A stretch of DNA of 8,341 bases, taken from assembly GCA_026391935.1 (NCBI GenBank), contig JAPLDC010000487.1:1-8341 (forward strand), in the 5' to 3' direction. This document shows positions 5,991 to 8,341 of this stretch, piece after piece. Position numbers and translations under genes: made by a program. How positions within the stretch are numbered: position 1 is the stretch's first letter; each line of letters opens with the position of its first letter. The notes under the pieces are model-generated. The model was not told the DNA's origin. It saw only the letters and a list, made by a program, of their open reading frames with translations, and searched no databases. The DNA is from Bacteroidota bacterium. GTDB lineage: Bacteria > Bacteroidota > Bacteroidia > 2-12-FULL-35-15.

Positions 5991-6035
5991 GTGTGTTATT
6001 CCTATTTAACTTACGAGTTAAACTTATAATCACAC
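5991..6035 (+). repeat. Extended imperfect hairpin in the moaA leader
   Basis: The inner stem is TTTAACT (6005-6011) and AGTTAAA (6016-6022), perfect complements with loop TACG. The outer stem is GTGTG-TTAT (5991-5999) with ATAA-T-CACAC (6026-6035), paired except for one bulged T at 6030. There is no following T run, so it is not an intrinsic terminator. It could be a leader RNA structure, or the TGTG/CACA arms a protein-binding site. It does not resemble a Moco riboswitch that I can recognise. Confidence 0.5.
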
Positions 6036-6077
6036 AGAAAATAAATTTTGATGGTTAAATTATGACTGATTTTAAAT

Positions 6078-6946
6078 ATGGATAGTACAAATATTAAGTT
6101 AAAAGATAGTTTTGATCGTGTCCACGATTACTTAAGAATTTCCTTAACTGAAAAATGTAATTTAAGATGTTTTTATTGCATGTCCGAAGAAGGGATTCCA
6201 CTTCGTGAGAACAGTGCATATATGAATTTGCCATTACTACGAATGGAATATTGGTGGATGATTTCATAGAAACTTTTAAGCAGGCAAACCTAAAATCTAT
6301 TAATGTTAGTTTAGATACTTTAAAAAAAAATAAATTCAACGATATTACAAAGAGAAATTCTTTCGAAAAAGTAATATCAAATATTGATCTATTATTAAAA
6401 AACAATTTTCATGTAAAGATAAATTCCGTTTTAGTCAGAGATGTGAATGACAGTGAAATAATTGACTTTATCGAATACACCAGAAATAGAAATATTCATT
6501 ATAGATTCATAGAATTTATGCCCTTTGGAGGAAACAAGTGGGATTGGAGCAAAGGCTATTCACATGCTGAAATTCTCAGCAAAATTGAGAACATATATGG
6601 TAATAAAGTATTAAAACTTAAAGATAAGAAAAACGACACTTCAAAAAATTATAAAATAGAAGGCTTTGAAGGAACTTTTGCTATCATCAGCTCGATAACT
6701 AATCCATTTTGTGATACATGTAATAGAATAAGATTAACTGCCGATGGCAAAATAAAAAACTGCTTATTCTCAAACAATGAAACAGATATTCTTTCAACAT
6801 ATAGAATGGGAGAAGATATAACACCATTAATTTTAAATGCAATTCAAAACAAAAAACAAAAACGAGGGGGAATGGAGACATTTGAAGACATTTCAAATCC
6901 GGATTTTAACAGCAAAAACAGATCAATGATCTCCATTGGAGGCTAA
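6078..6946 (+). pseudogene. moaA: moaA (GTP 3',8-cyclase) with internal deletion and frameshift
   Basis: MoaA is the radical-SAM enzyme of the first step of molybdenum cofactor synthesis. Frame one (6078 to about 6224, 49 codons) encodes the N-terminus with the radical-SAM cluster motif CNLRCFYC and ends at SAYM, matching the usual SHLM. Homology then resumes in another frame at about 6224 (EFAITTNG) and runs 240 codons to the stop, with INVSLDTL, RFIEFMPFGGNKW, the C-terminal cluster CDTC-x13-C (cysteine codons 6710-6712, 6719-6721 and 6761-6763) and the terminal GG. The expected segment between them, with the helix after the cluster and the TGGEP SAM-binding motif, is missing, about 40-45 codons. 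The remaining 289 codons compare with about 330 in the family. A product from this copy could not be a functional MoaA. The rest is well conserved, so the lesion is recent or an assembly fault. Confidence 0.85.
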
Positions 6947-6994
6947 AAATGTTTTATAAAAAATATCTTATCGATTGAATTTAATATTTTCAAA

Positions 6995-7687
6995 ATGAAA
7001 AAAGAAATACAAGAGCCTACTACCCTCTCTAGCAGTTTAATACACGAATATTGTTCCAAAGAATGGTGGGACATCATTGATGCAAACCAAGATGTAATTT
7101 CTGTAAAAAAAGGAAAAACCATTTTTAAGCAGGGCGACAAAGTAAAAGGTATTTATGTAGTCATCAAAGGAAAAGTAAAAGTTAGTGTCATCGATGCAAA
7201 TAAAAAAGAACGTATTTTAAGATTCGCTGGAGATAACAAAATATTGGGACATAGAGGAATTGCTGTAAATTCATATCCGATCACAGCAACAGCATTAACG
7301 GATTGTTCGCTTACATTTTTATCGAACGAAGTATTTCTAAAATTAATTAAAACCAATCCTGACCTTTGCCTTTTCCTGATTAATTTTATGGCAGATGAGA
7401 TTAGAGAAACAGAAAACAGATTAATAAACCTCCTTCAACTAGAGGTAAAAGAAAGAATGGCGAGTATCATAGTCACCTTAGCTGAATCATTCGGATTTGA
7501 TGAAAACGAACCAACTAAATTATCATACACATTATCTAGAAAAGATTTTGCAAGTATCTCCGGAGCAACATACGAAACTGTGATTAGAACACTTTTTAAA
7601 TTGCAAACAAGCAAATATATCTCACTAAGAGGAAAAGATATTCATATCACAAATCTGGTTGGTTTAAAAGCCTTAAAACAACAATAA
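6995..7687 (+). CDS. Crp/Fnr-family transcriptional regulator without Fe-S cysteine cluster
   Basis: This 230-residue cytoplasmic regulator is a paralogue of the product of 1800-2516. The beta-roll effector domain spans about 25-115 (KKGKTIFKQGD, GIYVVIKGKVKV, LGHRGI), then a dimer helix (about 122-148) and a winged helix-turn-helix (about 180-218, LSRKDFASISGATYETVIR). The recognition helix has E194 and R198 with I197 between them, the same Glu-x-x-Ile-Arg pattern as the other regulator. The N-terminus lacks the C-x2-C-x4-C set; cysteines C20, C104 and C125 remain, too few and badly placed for an FNR cluster. It may sense another signal such as NO through heme, a redox state or a small molecule; I cannot tell which. 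It starts 48 bases after moaA with no operator or terminator between, so it is probably cotranscribed with moaA, and ends at a strong terminator. Confidence 0.85.
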   Translation: MKKEIQEPTTLSSSLIHEYCSKEWWDIIDANQDVISVKKGKTIFKQGDKVKGIYVVIKGKVKVSVIDANKKERILRFAGDNKILGHRGIAVNSYPITATALTDCSLTFLSNEVFLKLIKTNPDLCLFLINFMADEIRETENRLINLLQLEVKERMASIIVTLAESFGFDENEPTKLSYTLSRKDFASISGATYETVIRTLFKLQTSKYISLRGKDIHITNLVGLKALKQQ

Positions 7688-7717
7688 TTATCGATTAAAG
7701 ATCGATAATATTTTTTT
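7687..7717 (+). terminator. Intrinsic terminator of the second Crp/Fnr gene
   Basis: ATTATCGAT (7687-7695) and ATCGATAAT (7701-7709) form a perfect 9-bp stem with loop TAAAG, followed by seven T (7711-7717). The stem begins at the last base of the stop codon. Confidence 0.8.
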
Positions 7718-7723
7718 CATATA

Positions 7724-7763
7724 AAAAGCCCGATTCCTATATTGAATCGGGCTTTTATTTTTT
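7724..7763. terminator. Bidirectional intrinsic terminator between convergent genes
   Basis: AAAAGCCCGATTC (7724-7736) and GAATCGGGCTTTT (7744-7756) form a perfect 13-bp stem with a 7-base loop. The plus strand continues with a T-rich tail to 7763, and the A run at its left foot reads as a T run on the minus strand. It lies 20 bases beyond the stop of the minus-strand enoyl-CoA hydratase gene, so it can end both transcripts. Confidence 0.88.
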
Positions 7764-7782
7764 CACTATTTATTATAAAAAA

Positions 7783-8341
7783 CTATTTATTTTTCCAGAT
7801 AGGTTTACGTTTTTCCAGGAATGAGTTTATTCCTTCATTTGCATCAGAAGTTGACATTAATTGACCTACATACATTTGCTCCAACTGTGGAAGGAAATTA
7901 GTCAATATCTGGTTAAATTTAATACGCGATGCTTTCACTGCAAAACGCAGTGAAGAAGCACTTTTTGGAAGGATATGCTGCTCTATCCAAAGATTAGTTT
8001 CCTGCTCAAGACTTGCTTTGTCTTCAAATACTTCATTCAATAAGCCATAAGATTTACCTTCTTCTGCAGAAATAGCCCTTCCGGTAAGTAACATATTTTC
8101 TGCTCTTGACAAACCAATTTTTTCAGGTAAAATAATAGATGCAGGTGGTGGAAAAACACCAAGTATTACTTCCGGTTGCCCTAATTTAGCAGTTTTATCA
8201 GCGAACATCTGATTACACATTATTGCTAACTCTAACCCTCCTCCCAGACACTGTCCGCTTATTTTAGCCAATGTCGGAATTGCGAGATCCCGCAAAGTAT
8301 AAAACAACTGATGAAAACCACGTAGCATTGCAGCTGCCATA
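7783..8341 (-). CDS. Enoyl-CoA hydratase/isomerase (crotonase) family protein, C-terminal part
   Basis: The minus-strand frame is open to the right edge. The ATG at 8340 is probably internal, because about 70-90 N-terminal residues of a crotonase would still be missing. Counting from that Met, the oxyanion-hole segment is CLGGGLELA (31-39) with E37, and GQPEVILGVFPP (54-65) contains E57. These match the two catalytic glutamates Glu144 and Glu164 of rat enoyl-CoA hydratase, so hydration chemistry is plausible. LLTGRAISAEEGKSYGLLNEVF (83-104) is the usual C-terminal family segment. GVFPP in place of GTIPG recalls cyclohexadienoyl-CoA hydratases of anaerobic aromatic degradation, but that is only a resemblance. 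It is convergent with the regulator gene and separated from it by terminators. Confidence 0.88.
   Translation of the reverse strand, partial: MAAAMLRGFHQLFYTLRDLAIPTLAKISGQCLGGGLELAIMCNQMFADKTAKLGQPEVILGVFPPPASIILPEKIGLSRAENMLLTGRAISAEEGKSYGLLNEVFEDKASLEQETNLWIEQHILPKSASSLRFAVKASRIKFNQILTNFLPQLEQMYVGQLMSTSDANEGINSFLEKRKPIWKNK

Noticed and set aside
5885..6077. Moco riboswitch in the moaA leader
   Set aside because: There is a hairpin, but I cannot recognise the multi-stem Moco motif in this stretch, so only the hairpin is reported.
6251..6946. A separate 231-residue gene starting at TTG
   Set aside because: The frame continues upstream to about 6224 with MoaA homology (EFAITTNG), so this is the second part of the broken moaA, not an independent gene.

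Overview
The window looks like a chromosomal segment of a member of the Bacteroidota. It is AT-rich, most genes lack a Shine-Dalgarno sequence, several upstream regions carry Bacteroidota-type -7 elements (TAnnTTTG-like), and two exported proteins have short lipoprotein signals. I cannot assign a genus from sequence alone.

Layout. (1) At the left edge is the C-terminus of a YhbP/UPF0306-type flavin-binding-fold protein, followed closely by an intact tryptophanase gene (tnaA, 194-1573). (2) Next comes a Crp/Fnr-family regulator with an FNR-type set of four cysteines (1800-2516). (3) Then follow a nitrate/nitrite MFS transporter (narK-type, 2734-3939) and a two-gene lipoprotein unit: an MbnP-like protein (4112-4843) and a di-heme MauG/MbnH-like cytochrome (4848-5867), 4 bases apart. 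(4) A moaA gene (molybdenum cofactor synthesis) is broken by an internal deletion and frameshift (6078-6946). (5) A second Crp/Fnr-family regulator without the cysteine cluster follows (6995-7687), ending in a clear terminator. (6) After a second, bidirectional terminator, a truncated enoyl-CoA hydratase/isomerase-family gene runs on the minus strand to the right edge.

How the parts fit. The same 14-bp palindrome, ATGAY-N4-ATCAT, occurs three times: before narK (2610-2623), before the MbnP/MbnH-like pair (4049-4062) and before moaA (5871-5884). Its size and symmetry are those of an FNR/DNR operator. At narK, and nearly so at moaA, it lies about 41-43 bases upstream of the predicted transcription start, the class II activator position. 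With a cysteine-cluster FNR-like regulator encoded next door and a second Crp/Fnr paralogue at the other end, the central 5 kb looks like a small oxygen- or NO-responsive regulon. It would join nitrate/nitrite transport, Moco synthesis and, unexpectedly, an MbnP/MbnH-type pair known elsewhere for copper binding through a kynurenine made from tryptophan.

Most notable are the shared operator, the MbnP/MbnH-like pair inside a nitrate locus, and the moaA lesion that removes the GGEP region. The lesion is either real decay or an assembly error. No tRNA, rRNA, CRISPR array or insertion sequence was seen, and no gene-free stretch exceeds 300 bases.
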